From NCBI GenBank assembly GCA_038230595.1, contig JBBRMY010000123.1:1-7546 (forward strand): a DNA stretch of 7,546 bases. The letters run 5' to 3'. How positions within the stretch are numbered: the stretch's first letter is position 1; every line of letters starts with the position of its first letter. Shown here in pieces: positions 1 through 6,652 of this stretch. The notes under the pieces were generated by a model that saw only the letters and a program-made list of their open reading frames with translations, did not search any database and was not told the origin of the DNA. This DNA comes from JBBRMY01 sp038230595. Lineage in GTDB: Bacteria > Bacteroidota > Ignavibacteria > Tepidaquicellales > Tepidaquicellaceae. Made by a program: the position numbers and the translations under genes.

Positions 1-230
1 AAGATATCTTTCTTATTCGTGAACTGAACTATATCTGTACTCCCTCCGATATCCAGCTTTATGTTCTTATCCGTAAATTTTATAACTCCGATCCTGCTTT
101 CAAATATCCCTGCTTCAATCGGGTGAAATATTCTGTTCGTAGGCAGAAATTTCCATCCTGTAGAATCTGAATTCTGTGAGAATGAATAATTACAAATAAA
201 AAGAATAAGTAAAGTGAGGATCTTTTTCAA
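1..230 (-). CDS. Exported protein, DUF1207-like (partial, 3' end outside window)
   Basis: The first 76 codons of a gene running off the left edge. Reading begins at a TTG at 228-230; an in-frame stop (the stop of the upstream VWA gene) lies 15 bases before it and no ATG or GTG lies between, so TTG is the only reasonable start. Residues 1-18 form a clear signal peptide: Lys at 2-3, a hydrophobic core at 4-13, and a probable cut in SFS|Q at 18/19, so the product enters the periplasm or outer membrane. The mature part (Trp26, LP at 29-30, a Pro/Glu/Arg stretch at 37-46, then KLDIGGSTD at 58-66) resembles, from memory, the start of DUF1207 proteins, a family of unknown function; that assignment is tentative. 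It lies 15 bases after the VWA gene and is probably co-transcribed. No recognisable Shine-Dalgarno precedes it. Confidence 0.6.
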   Translation of the reverse strand, partial: MKKILTLLILFICNYSFSQNSDSTGWKFLPTNRIFHPIEAGIFESRIGVIKFTDKNIKLDIGGSTDIVQFTNKKDI

Positions 231-245
231 GATTTCGCAGGAGAG

Positions 246-1337
246 TTAATTTTGTTTGCGACGGTTTTTCAGATAATCCTTGAAGATGAACTGACCAAGA
301 TTATCAAGGTCTGAATAATAAGCATTTCCATTATTAGCATTAGTGAATTCCTCTACAAAATTCTGAAGATAAGGATCACGTGCTATCATGAATGTTGTAA
401 TTTTTATTTTATCGCGTCTGCATGCAACTGCTTCATCAAGAGTTTTATTAACAATTCTCGGGTCGAGTCCAAAAGAATTTTTATAAAGCCTCCCGTCATC
501 AGTAAATAAAGCCGAAGGCTTTCCATCAGTTATCATAAATATCTGCTTATTGCTGTTCCCTTTTCTTTTTAGAATATTTCTTGCAAGCCGGAGTCCGGCT
601 TTTGTATTCGTATGGAAAGGTCCGACCGAAAGGAATGGAAGATCTTTAACAGTAATTTCTTTCGCATCATCACCGAATACAACAATATTCAGTTTATCCT
701 TTGGAAATTTTGTAAGGATAAGTTCTGACAATCCTAATGCTACTTCTTTTGCCGGTGTTATTCTGTCTTCGCCGTAAAGTATCATACTGTGAGATATATC
801 TATCATCAGTACAGTGGCGCATGAGCTTAGATGCTCAGTTTCATAAACTTCTATATCTTCTTCTTCGAGTGAAAAATTACTTAAGTCAGTTTTTAGAAAT
901 GCATTCTTAATTGTAGAGGTCAGATCTATATTAGTTATCTGGTCGCCGAACTTATATTTCTTAAGCTCTGAAAGTTTTTCAACTCCCGATCCTGTTTTAT
1001 TGGTTTCATGATATCCTGAAGCATCTATTTTCATTCCGCCGAAAATCTTTTTAAGCGATTCAAGTCTTATGCTTTGTGAGCCTTTCGGGGTCAGCATAAG
1101 CTTCCCTTCTTTCTCTGCAATGTATCCCAGCTTTTTCAGATATTCAACAAAGTCATTGAAAGCATACTTTTCATCAAAAACATTATATTCAGAATCCAGT
1201 TCTCTCATCCATTCAAGCGCATCTTCAATATCGCCGTTCACCTGGATTAAGATGTAATTATAAACCGATAAAAGATTCTCTAATCTTTTATCATTAGTCA
1301 GTGATCCCGGCTGCCATTTCGAATATTCTGCAAGCAT
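246..1337 (-). CDS. von Willebrand factor A domain protein (COG4867-like)
   Basis: A 363-residue cytosolic protein with no signal peptide or membrane segment. Residues about 15-90 look like a helical, winged-helix-like N-terminal region ending in LTPKG (82-86). A linker follows with the family-typical pattern GSGVEKLSELKKYKFGD (116-132). The VWA domain spans about 172-350 and has an intact metal-ion-dependent adhesion site: D180-x-S182-x-S184, Thr243 in HTN, and D271 in the TDG motif, so metal-dependent partner binding is likely. Order and wording match the COG4867 group of VWA proteins as I remember it. Such proteins are often encoded beside a MoxR/magnesium-chelatase-type AAA+ ATPase and are thought to act with it as a chaperone-like pair, but no such gene lies in this window. 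It starts 10 bases after nuoN and ends 15 before the DUF1207-like gene. The exact function is unknown. Confidence 0.85.
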   Translation of the reverse strand: MLAEYSKWQPGSLTNDKRLENLLSVYNYILIQVNGDIEDALEWMRELDSEYNVFDEKYAFNDFVEYLKKLGYIAEKEGKLMLTPKGSQSIRLESLKKIFGGMKIDASGYHETNKTGSGVEKLSELKKYKFGDQITNIDLTSTIKNAFLKTDLSNFSLEEEDIEVYETEHLSSCATVLMIDISHSMILYGEDRITPAKEVALGLSELILTKFPKDKLNIVVFGDDAKEITVKDLPFLSVGPFHTNTKAGLRLARNILKRKGNSNKQIFMITDGKPSALFTDDGRLYKNSFGLDPRIVNKTLDEAVACRRDKIKITTFMIARDPYLQNFVEEFTNANNGNAYYSDLDNLGQFIFKDYLKNRRKQN

Positions 1338-1347
1338 AAATTAAATA

Positions 1348-2772
1348 TTAAACATTAAGTCCAAACAAATTGAAAAACAAATTCGGATATACTCCGAACA
1401 GCATCGTTCCGATTATTGCAAGTGTTATAGCAGTAAATCCAAGAGGTGAAAGATCGATCTTCTCATCAACTTCTGATTCACTGAACCACATATAAACTAT
1501 TACTTTCAGATAGTAGTAAATTGAAACCATGCTGAGCATAATACCAATGATCGAAAGCCATACAAGGTTTGACTTTATAGCCGCATAGAACAAATAATAT
1601 TTTCCCCAGAAACCTGCAAAAGGAGGAATACCTGCTAATGAGAACAAAAATATTGTCATAAATAATGCAAGCACAGGATTCTTTTTAGCTAATCCTTTAT
1701 AATTATCAAGATCTATATTCGCAAAATCCTTATTATCAGCAGATCTTTTTTCGATTATAGATACTACAATGAAAGCTCCAAGCTGCATGAAAGTATATGC
1801 TATCAGATAATACATTACTCCTTTAAGCGAAAGATCGTTCATCGCCGCAAAGCCTACGAGTATATATCCCGCGCTTGCAATTGATGAATAAGCAAGCAGC
1901 CTTTTTATGTTTGTCTGTGCGAGCGCGATGACGTTTCCAAAAAGCATAGTTACGACTGCGAGTATCGAGAATACCATTTTAAATTCAGGAATATTCAGAC
2001 TGAGCATAAAAGGTAGTATTGTACCGACTGCTGCAATTTTGCCTGCTGTAGACATCATTCCTGTAACTATTGTAGGAGCTCCGTCATATACATCCGGTAT
2101 CCACATATGAAATGGAAACACACCCATCTTAAATAAAAAGCCAATCAGGTACAATCCGACTCCTACCATAAAGATAGGATTCTTAAAAGAATCAAAGCTG
2201 GAATAAACAATTGTAAGATTTGTTGATCCTGTCATTCCATAGATCATCGAGATCCCGAAAAGAATAAATCCTGTCATGAAAGCTCCGAGAAGAAAATATT
2301 TTATAGCGCTTTCATTGGATTTTTTTCTCATTCTCAAGAAGCCTGCAAGAACATAAAAGCAGATCGACATAAGCTCAAGACCGATGAAAATAATTAGAAT
2401 ATCATTTCCCATTATCATAAGGAACATTCCCATCACTGCAAAAAGAAGTAATGAATAAAATTCACCAAAGTTTATTAATTCTTTTTCCAGGTAATTCTTA
2501 GCAGCAAAAATTGTGATCAGAATTGCGATCAGTATAGTTACTGTAAAAGTTATCGATGTATTATTGATCTTAAAGAAATTATTAAAAATTATCAGGTCTT
2601 TATTCAGATCAATGAACGAAGTTGCTATTGCAGCTATAACAGTTACGATGCTTAAGCCAAATACTGCATTCTTGTTTTCCTTAAAGATTATTTCAAAAAC
2701 CATTGTAAGCAGTGCTCCAATGGTAATGATCAATAAGGGAAAGATATCTCTGAATTCGTTTAAATGGATCAT
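1348..2772 (-). CDS. nuoN: NADH-quinone oxidoreductase subunit N (complex I)
   Basis: A 474-residue, very hydrophobic protein of about 14 membrane helices, the usual length for NuoN. It is one of the three antiporter-like proton-pumping subunits in the membrane arm of respiratory complex I (NADH to quinone, inner membrane). The ion-path residues can be placed: E133 in GLELMS, K215 in FKMGVFPFH, K245 in the TAGKIAA helix, and K391 in FWGKYYLF. A Lys at the last position fits NuoN better than NuoM, which carries Glu there. The GLELMSICFYVLAGFLR segment (131-147) is also typical of NuoN. The gene begins 39 bases after the VanZ-like gene and is followed after 10 bases by the VWA gene; nuoM, normally directly upstream, is absent. 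No clear Shine-Dalgarno; the leader is A/T-rich. The start ATG fits the first membrane helix. Confidence 0.95.
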   Translation of the reverse strand: MIHLNEFRDIFPLLIITIGALLTMVFEIIFKENKNAVFGLSIVTVIAAIATSFIDLNKDLIIFNNFFKINNTSITFTVTILIAILITIFAAKNYLEKELINFGEFYSLLLFAVMGMFLMIMGNDILIIFIGLELMSICFYVLAGFLRMRKKSNESAIKYFLLGAFMTGFILFGISMIYGMTGSTNLTIVYSSFDSFKNPIFMVGVGLYLIGFLFKMGVFPFHMWIPDVYDGAPTIVTGMMSTAGKIAAVGTILPFMLSLNIPEFKMVFSILAVVTMLFGNVIALAQTNIKRLLAYSSIASAGYILVGFAAMNDLSLKGVMYYLIAYTFMQLGAFIVVSIIEKRSADNKDFANIDLDNYKGLAKKNPVLALFMTIFLFSLAGIPPFAGFWGKYYLFYAAIKSNLVWLSIIGIMLSMVSIYYYLKVIVYMWFSESEVDEKIDLSPLGFTAITLAIIGTMLFGVYPNLFFNLFGLNV

Positions 2773-2811
2773 TAAATTATTCTAATTATTAAATTCGGTT
2801 GTTTATTTTGA

Positions 2812-3213
2812 TTAGCTTTTAACAAATGGCAGCTTATTTTTATTGTATTTTAAAACTATACTAATAACTATTGTCCCTAAAACCGCTCCAAGTATATCTG
2901 CCTGCCAGTCATATATGTCGCAAGACCTGTTCAATACAAACAATTGATGAAATTCATCACTTGCGCCATACAAAGATGTAAACAAAATACTGAATAATAT
3001 GGCGTATTTCCTTAATTTAACACTTTTTGACTGAAGTTTTAAGGAATAAAAAAATAATAAGAAGAGCAGAAAATATATTGCTGTATGTACCAGTTTATCA
3101 GCAGATGGAATATCAATTTCAGGGTAGTTGTTGCCTGGGATGGAAGATTCGATGAATATCAGAATACAGTAAATTAACAGGAAAACATGAAAAGATTTTT
3201 TGGAGAACTTCAA
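2812..3213 (-). CDS. VanZ-like integral membrane protein
   Basis: A 133-residue protein with four predicted membrane helices (about 8-22, 42-58, 68-84, 107-121). The VanZ family pattern is clear: DKLVH at 39-43 before helix 2, then SDEFHQ at 85-90, an Arg at 96, D-x-x-D-W at 99-103, D106 and a Gly-rich last helix. VanZ was named from a teicoplanin-resistance cluster, but most family members are small membrane proteins of unknown biochemical role, and nothing here suggests glycopeptide resistance (no vanA/H/X genes). The start is TTG at 3211-3213, overlapping the nnr stop codon in TTGA. There is no Met later in the protein, an in-frame TAA lies just upstream, and AGGA sits five bases before the TTG, so this start is well supported. 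The overlap suggests translational coupling to nnr. Confidence 0.88.
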   Translation of the reverse strand: MKFSKKSFHVFLLIYCILIFIESSIPGNNYPEIDIPSADKLVHTAIYFLLFLLFFYSLKLQSKSVKLRKYAILFSILFTSLYGASDEFHQLFVLNRSCDIYDWQADILGAVLGTIVISIVLKYNKNKLPFVKS

Positions 3214-4763
3214 ATTTTTCCTAATTCTGATTTAACTTCATTGATCTTTGTAATTAGATCTGTTGCAATTGTAGAGCTCTTATTATACACTGTATATAGA
3301 ATATCTCCGCATCTGCCATGTATATAACATGCCATCGATGCAGTTTTAAAAGCATCATCGTTTATTGAATAAAGTGAGGCTGTTATACCTGAAAGAATAT
3401 CACCTGTTCCGGCAGTTGCAAGATTTTCCTTTCCTGTAGTATTTACAATTATAGTTTCTCCGTCAGTTATTATAGTAGGTGCATTCTTTAAAATTAAAAT
3501 TAAATTATATTTCTTTGCAAATTTCCTCGCAATATTAAAAATATCTTTTTCTATCTCATCAATTGAAATGCCAGTCAGTCTTGAGAATTCAGCAATATGA
3601 GGAGTAACAATAATTTTATTCTTACGCTCTTTTAATTTTGAAAGACTTTTCTTCAATCCGTCAATTCCATCTGCATCAACAACCATCTTAACATCATTCT
3701 TTAATATAATTTCCGAAACTAAAGATCTTGTTTCCATATTTTTTGAAAGCCCCGGACCGATCAAAAGACAATCACACCAATCTATCTTTTCAGAAATACT
3801 TTTCATTCCGCTTTTTGAAAGTGTTCCTTCTTCATTTTCAGGTAAAGGCAGTATCATTATTTCATTTACCTTTGCGCCGAGTATGTTATGAAGATGCTCA
3901 GGGAAGCCAAGAACAACAGCGCCTGCACCCGTATGTAATGTTGAAGTTGAGCTCATGTAAGCTGCACCTGAAAGATTTTTCGAGCCCGCAAGAACGAACA
4001 CCTTTCCGTTACTGTATTTATGTGAAAGCGCTCCCCTTTTATTTACAATATCTTTAAAATCTCTTGCTTCATTAAGGTAAAGCTTTTCTTTATTAAAGTT
4101 TTGATAGTCAGAAGGTGGAATCCCTATATCAGCTATTACTTTTTCTCCCGAATTTAATTTACCTGTTCTAAAAAGTGTCTCAGCTTTAATTGTTCCCATA
4201 GCTATAGTTATATCTGCCTTTATCATGGACTGATCAGAATTTAAACCGCTAAGCCCGCTTGGAACATCAAGTGAAACAATATATCTGTTCTTTATATTAT
4301 TAACTACTTCAACAGAATTTTTTACTTCAGCAGGAAGTGTTCCTTTAAAGCCTGTGCCGAATATGCAATCAACTATTAAAGGCTTGCTTCCGCAATGAAG
4401 CGATTCATTTTTAAAGTTCTCTATAATTGAAAAAGTGAATTTAACCGATGATGAACTTTTAAGAATATTATAATTGAGAAGTGCATCCCCTTTCAGCTCA
4501 CTTTCACTGTATAGCATAATAATTTCAACTGGTATATTTTTAATGCAAAGATGCCTTGCGGCGACGAACCCATCCCCTGCATTATTTCCCTTACCTGTAA
4601 TTATATAAACATTAGTGAAATTTCCCGAATGGAATATATCTGAAATGATTGCTGCTGAATTTCTCCCTGCATTTTCCATTAGTACAGCAGAAGAGATGCC
4701 AGTTTCTTTCATCAGCGCCTTTTCCATTGCCAAAACATCTTTATTAAAAAAAATGCTTTTCAT
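3210..4763 (-). CDS. nnr: Bifunctional NAD(P)H-hydrate epimerase / ADP-dependent NAD(P)H-hydrate dehydratase
   Basis: A 517-residue cytosolic repair enzyme of the usual fused length. The N-terminal YjeF_N (NnrE) domain, about 1-220, interconverts R- and S-NAD(P)HX. It shows the nucleotide-binding loop GKGNNAGDG at 57-65 (Ala where NGGDG is commonest, a tolerated variant), D132 in VDCIFGTGFKG, and LDVPSGLSG at 165-173. The C-terminal NnrD domain, about 240-517, has the ribokinase-like fold and dehydrates S-NAD(P)HX with ADP. It shows HKYSNGKVFVLAGS at 248-261, GPGLS at 336-340, DADG at 363-366, TPHIAE at 387-392, and the anion-hole and catalytic-Asp motif ATAGTGD at 449-455 with D455. It begins 9 bases after rpe with ATG and overlaps the VanZ-like start by 4 bases. 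Both domains look intact, so both activities are expected. Confidence 0.95.
   Translation of the reverse strand: MKSIFFNKDVLAMEKALMKETGISSAVLMENAGRNSAAIISDIFHSGNFTNVYIITGKGNNAGDGFVAARHLCIKNIPVEIIMLYSESELKGDALLNYNILKSSSSVKFTFSIIENFKNESLHCGSKPLIVDCIFGTGFKGTLPAEVKNSVEVVNNIKNRYIVSLDVPSGLSGLNSDQSMIKADITIAMGTIKAETLFRTGKLNSGEKVIADIGIPPSDYQNFNKEKLYLNEARDFKDIVNKRGALSHKYSNGKVFVLAGSKNLSGAAYMSSTSTLHTGAGAVVLGFPEHLHNILGAKVNEIMILPLPENEEGTLSKSGMKSISEKIDWCDCLLIGPGLSKNMETRSLVSEIILKNDVKMVVDADGIDGLKKSLSKLKERKNKIIVTPHIAEFSRLTGISIDEIEKDIFNIARKFAKKYNLILILKNAPTIITDGETIIVNTTGKENLATAGTGDILSGITASLYSINDDAFKTASMACYIHGRCGDILYTVYNKSSTIATDLITKINEVKSELGKI
3219..3222 (-). promoter_or_regulatory. Shine-Dalgarno AGGA for the VanZ-like TTG start
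   Basis: On the minus strand AGGA lies five bases before the TTG at 3213, inside the last codons of nnr. Most other genes here lack such a site, so it helps fix the non-ATG start. Confidence 0.45.
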
Positions 4764-4772
4764 ATGATCAGG

Positions 4773-5441
4773 TTAGATGTTAATGTCAGGGTTAATAAGT
4801 TTTTTCATTTCTGAAATAACATTGAACCTATCAGGAGAATTAATTATGGAAGCGCCGCATACAAACCAGTCAACGCCAAGTGAGGAAAGCTCTTTAATGT
4901 TATCTAATCCGACTCCGCCGTCAATTTCAATGGCGCATGAAGGATTATATTTCATTAGAAGCTCTTTTAATTCGGAAACTTTTCGCTTTACATTTGGAAT
5001 GAATTTTTGTCCGCCAAATCCGGGATTAACGCTCATAAGAAGTACGTGATCAACATATTCAAGAATATCTGTTATTGATTCAACAGACGATGCAGGATTT
5101 AATACTACTCCCGCCTGCATTTTTTTATCTTTTATCTGCTGCACTACTCTGTTAAGATGAATATTGTTTTCATAATGAACAGATATCAGATTAGCTCCGG
5201 CTTCATGAAATTGATCTATAAAATTCTGAGGATTATTTATCATCAGATGGACATCTAAAGGCAGGTCTGTTAATTTTCGTACAGTAGATACAACTCCTGG
5301 TCCGAAACTTAAATTCGGAACAAAAGCACCATCCATAATATCACAATGTATCATATCTGCTCCGCCTTTTACAATTTCACTTATCTCCGATGAGAGCTTT
5401 GAAAAATCTGCAGATAATATTGACGGACAAATACGCTTCAT
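4773..5441 (-). CDS. rpe: Ribulose-phosphate 3-epimerase
   Basis: A 222-residue TIM-barrel enzyme of normal length that interconverts D-ribulose 5-phosphate and D-xylulose 5-phosphate in the pentose phosphate pathway (cytosol). Motifs run in family order: PSILSADFSKL at 6-16; the metal and catalytic strand IHCDIMDGAFVPN at 31-43 with H32 and D34; DVHLMI at 63-68 with H65; MSVNPGFGGQKFIP at 136-149, the phosphate-side loop; and EIDGGVG at 172-178 with D174. H32, D34, H65 and D174 are the four metal ligands, and D34 and D174 the acid/base pair. All are present, so the enzyme should be active. Its ATG overlaps the PASTA gene stop by one base (TAATG), which favours coupled translation, and nnr follows after 9 bases. 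Confidence 0.97.
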   Translation of the reverse strand: MKRICPSILSADFSKLSSEISEIVKGGADMIHCDIMDGAFVPNLSFGPGVVSTVRKLTDLPLDVHLMINNPQNFIDQFHEAGANLISVHYENNIHLNRVVQQIKDKKMQAGVVLNPASSVESITDILEYVDHVLLMSVNPGFGGQKFIPNVKRKVSELKELLMKYNPSCAIEIDGGVGLDNIKELSSLGVDWFVCGASIINSPDRFNVISEMKKLINPDINI

Positions 5442-6373
5442 TAATTTGTTTTAGGCTTTTCTTTTTTATCTGTACCGGTCGGAGTTTTAGGATCCGGCTT
5501 CTTAACAGGATCTATCGTTTTCTCTTTAGGGATTTCTTTCCTTATAGGAGGTTGACCCTTATCTTTTTCTTTAGTAGGCACTTCTATTTTATCCGGGACT
5601 TTTTCAGGGACTTTTTTAATATCTCCCGGTTCATCTGTATCAACAGGTTTTTCAACGACCTTTTGTTTTTTGGATACGAAAAGATCTACTGCAGTTGTTT
5701 CATTTGCAGATCTTCCACTCTTTGGATACTGATCTACTATCTTTCCCGCCGGCAGATCATTATTAACCTGGTAAGTTATCTTTCCAACTCTCAGTTTACT
5801 GTCAGTAATTACTTTCCTTGCATCTTCAAGTCCCTTATTAATTACATCTGGAACCTTGAGTTCACCCATTGACATTCCGTCACTTATAATAAGATCGATC
5901 CTTGATTGTTTCTTTACTTTACTTCCCGCCTGAACTATTTGCGAAATTACAAAATCTTCTTTCAGCGAAGATGAACTCTTTCGAACTGTTTCACCTATCA
6001 ATAAATTTCTTTGTTCTAAAGCAAATTTAGCATCTCTTACAGAGCGACCTACAAGATTAGGTACTTCCATTAACTGTTCCCCGCCGCATATAGTTAAATA
6101 TATTCTTCTGCCATATTTAACAACCTGTCCTGAGGGTGGATTCTGATCAAGTATCTCTCCGATAGGCTTATTTTCATCATATCTGACATCACCTTGCTTT
6201 AATTCCAGTCCAACAGATTCAAGCTTCTTCTTTGCATCAATATAGTTCAATCCAAGAACATTAGGCACAGTAGCAGTATCTGTCAGTTTTACATACCAGG
6301 GCATTAGCACACTGTTAAATAAAAAGAAAATAACAATTATGCCGCCAAATATTATCAGAAGTTTCTTTACCAT
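5441..6373 (-). CDS. Membrane-anchored protein with three PASTA domains
   Basis: A 310-residue protein with a short basic start, one membrane helix at about 5-24, and then an extracytoplasmic part. Three PASTA repeats follow: about 34-97 (starting VPNVLGLNYIDAKKKL), 103-165 (VPNLVGRSVRDAKFAL) and 173-234 (VPDVINKGLEDARKVI). Each ends in an exposed-strand segment after a P/G-S-G or equivalent turn. Residues 235-310 are a low-complexity tail rich in Lys, Pro, Glu and Asp, probably disordered. PASTA domains bind peptidoglycan fragments or beta-lactam-like ligands in Ser/Thr kinases and penicillin-binding proteins; here there is no kinase or transpeptidase domain, so a cell-wall sensing or scaffolding role is only inferred. 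First gene of the tight run: about 280 bases separate it from the PLD gene, and its stop overlaps the rpe start. ATG at 6373 is chosen because the membrane helix follows immediately. Confidence 0.88.
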   Translation of the reverse strand: MVKKLLIIFGGIIVIFFLFNSVLMPWYVKLTDTATVPNVLGLNYIDAKKKLESVGLELKQGDVRYDENKPIGEILDQNPPSGQVVKYGRRIYLTICGGEQLMEVPNLVGRSVRDAKFALEQRNLLIGETVRKSSSSLKEDFVISQIVQAGSKVKKQSRIDLIISDGMSMGELKVPDVINKGLEDARKVITDSKLRVGKITYQVNNDLPAGKIVDQYPKSGRSANETTAVDLFVSKKQKVVEKPVDTDEPGDIKKVPEKVPDKIEVPTKEKDKGQPPIRKEIPKEKTIDPVKKPDPKTPTGTDKKEKPKTN

Positions 6374-6397
6374 ATTTTAAAATTACCTAATGCAAAC

Positions 6398-6426
6398 CAA
6401 AGAATAAATTTATAATTTTATGCCAA
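6398..6426 (-). promoter_or_regulatory. Candidate promoter for the PASTA-rpe-nnr run (weak)
   Basis: On the minus strand TTG (6424-6426) is followed after 17 bases by TATTCTTTG (6398-6406), one base longer than the Bacteroidota-type -7 element TAnnTTTG. It ends 24 bases before the PASTA ATG, in an A/T-rich leader. Position and resemblance are the only support. Confidence 0.2.
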
Positions 6427-6580
6427 TTAATAATGACCTCACACGTTCTTCTCTCTGTCATGTCGCTTTTCATGTTAATCTAAAACCTTGCCCCTCTGAC
6501 CTTGCAGGTTATTTTCCCTATCAGGTCGTTTTTTAAAATCATCGGTCTCTATCCGCACACTTAAGAACATCATACCATCA
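6427..6580. other. Spacer with repeated GACCT/AGGTC words, possible decayed repeat
   Basis: No convincing gene lies between the terminator and the PASTA promoter region. The stretch is less A/T-rich than its surroundings and carries the same short words in both orientations: GACCT at 6435-6439 and 6498-6502, ACCTTGC as a direct repeat at 6485-6491 and 6499-6505, AGGTT at 6506-6510 and AGGTC at 6523-6527. A bulged hairpin can form between AACCTTGC (6484-6491) and GCAGGTT (6504-6510). This may be a remnant of a dispersed intergenic repeat or a structured leader; nothing in the sequence decides between them. Confidence 0.3.
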
Positions 6581-6621
6581 CAAAAAACAAAAAACCCGTT
6601 GAACAATCTTCAACGGGTTTT
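6581..6621 (-). terminator. Strong intrinsic terminator of the PLD-like gene
   Basis: A perfect 13-base-pair inverted repeat, 6591-6603 against 6609-6621 (arm AAAACCCGTTGAA), with a 5-base loop. On the minus strand it is followed by two T runs split by one G (6581-6594). It begins 31 bases after the stop of the PLD gene, so it ends that transcript and isolates it from the PASTA-led run. On the plus strand the T tract is short, so action in that direction is doubtful and there is no plus-strand gene to serve. Confidence 0.92.
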
Positions 6622-6652
6622 ATAAATAGATATTACAACTATAATACTTCTC

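Noticed and set aside
550..777. A plus-strand open frame of 75 residues, with similar ones at 1069-1257, 1907-2110, 4777-5049 and 7041-7223
   Set aside because: All are antisense shadows of real minus-strand genes and show no motif, start site or conserved composition.
2513..2785. A 90-residue hydrophobic plus-strand open frame
   Set aside because: Antisense to the first part of nuoN; the hydrophobic look follows from the membrane-helix codons on the other strand.
2773..2811. An internal promoter or terminator between the VanZ-like gene and nuoN
   Set aside because: The 39 bases are A/T-rich but show no hairpin with a T run and no convincing promoter element.
2812..3213. Calling the VanZ-like gene a glycopeptide resistance gene
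   Set aside because: VanZ-like proteins are widespread without van clusters, and no vanA, vanH, vanX or regulator gene is present.
3728..4057. A 109-residue plus-strand open frame
   Set aside because: Antisense inside the NnrD domain of nnr, whose motifs run through the whole stretch; no family resemblance.
5390..5872. A 160-residue plus-strand open frame rich in Phe, Arg and Ile
   Set aside because: It lies antisense to the well-supported PASTA and rpe genes; its composition is the mirror of Lys/Glu/Asp-rich codons on the other strand.
5441..6373. A PASTA Ser/Thr kinase (PknB/Stk type)
   Set aside because: The protein begins directly with the membrane helix; no kinase motifs lie upstream, only the spacer and terminator.
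6387..6473. A 28-codon minus-strand open frame (ATG at 6473) in the spacer before the PASTA gene
   Set aside because: No Shine-Dalgarno, no recognisable protein features, and it overlaps the repeat-like spacer and the possible promoter; more likely chance or part of a decayed repeat.
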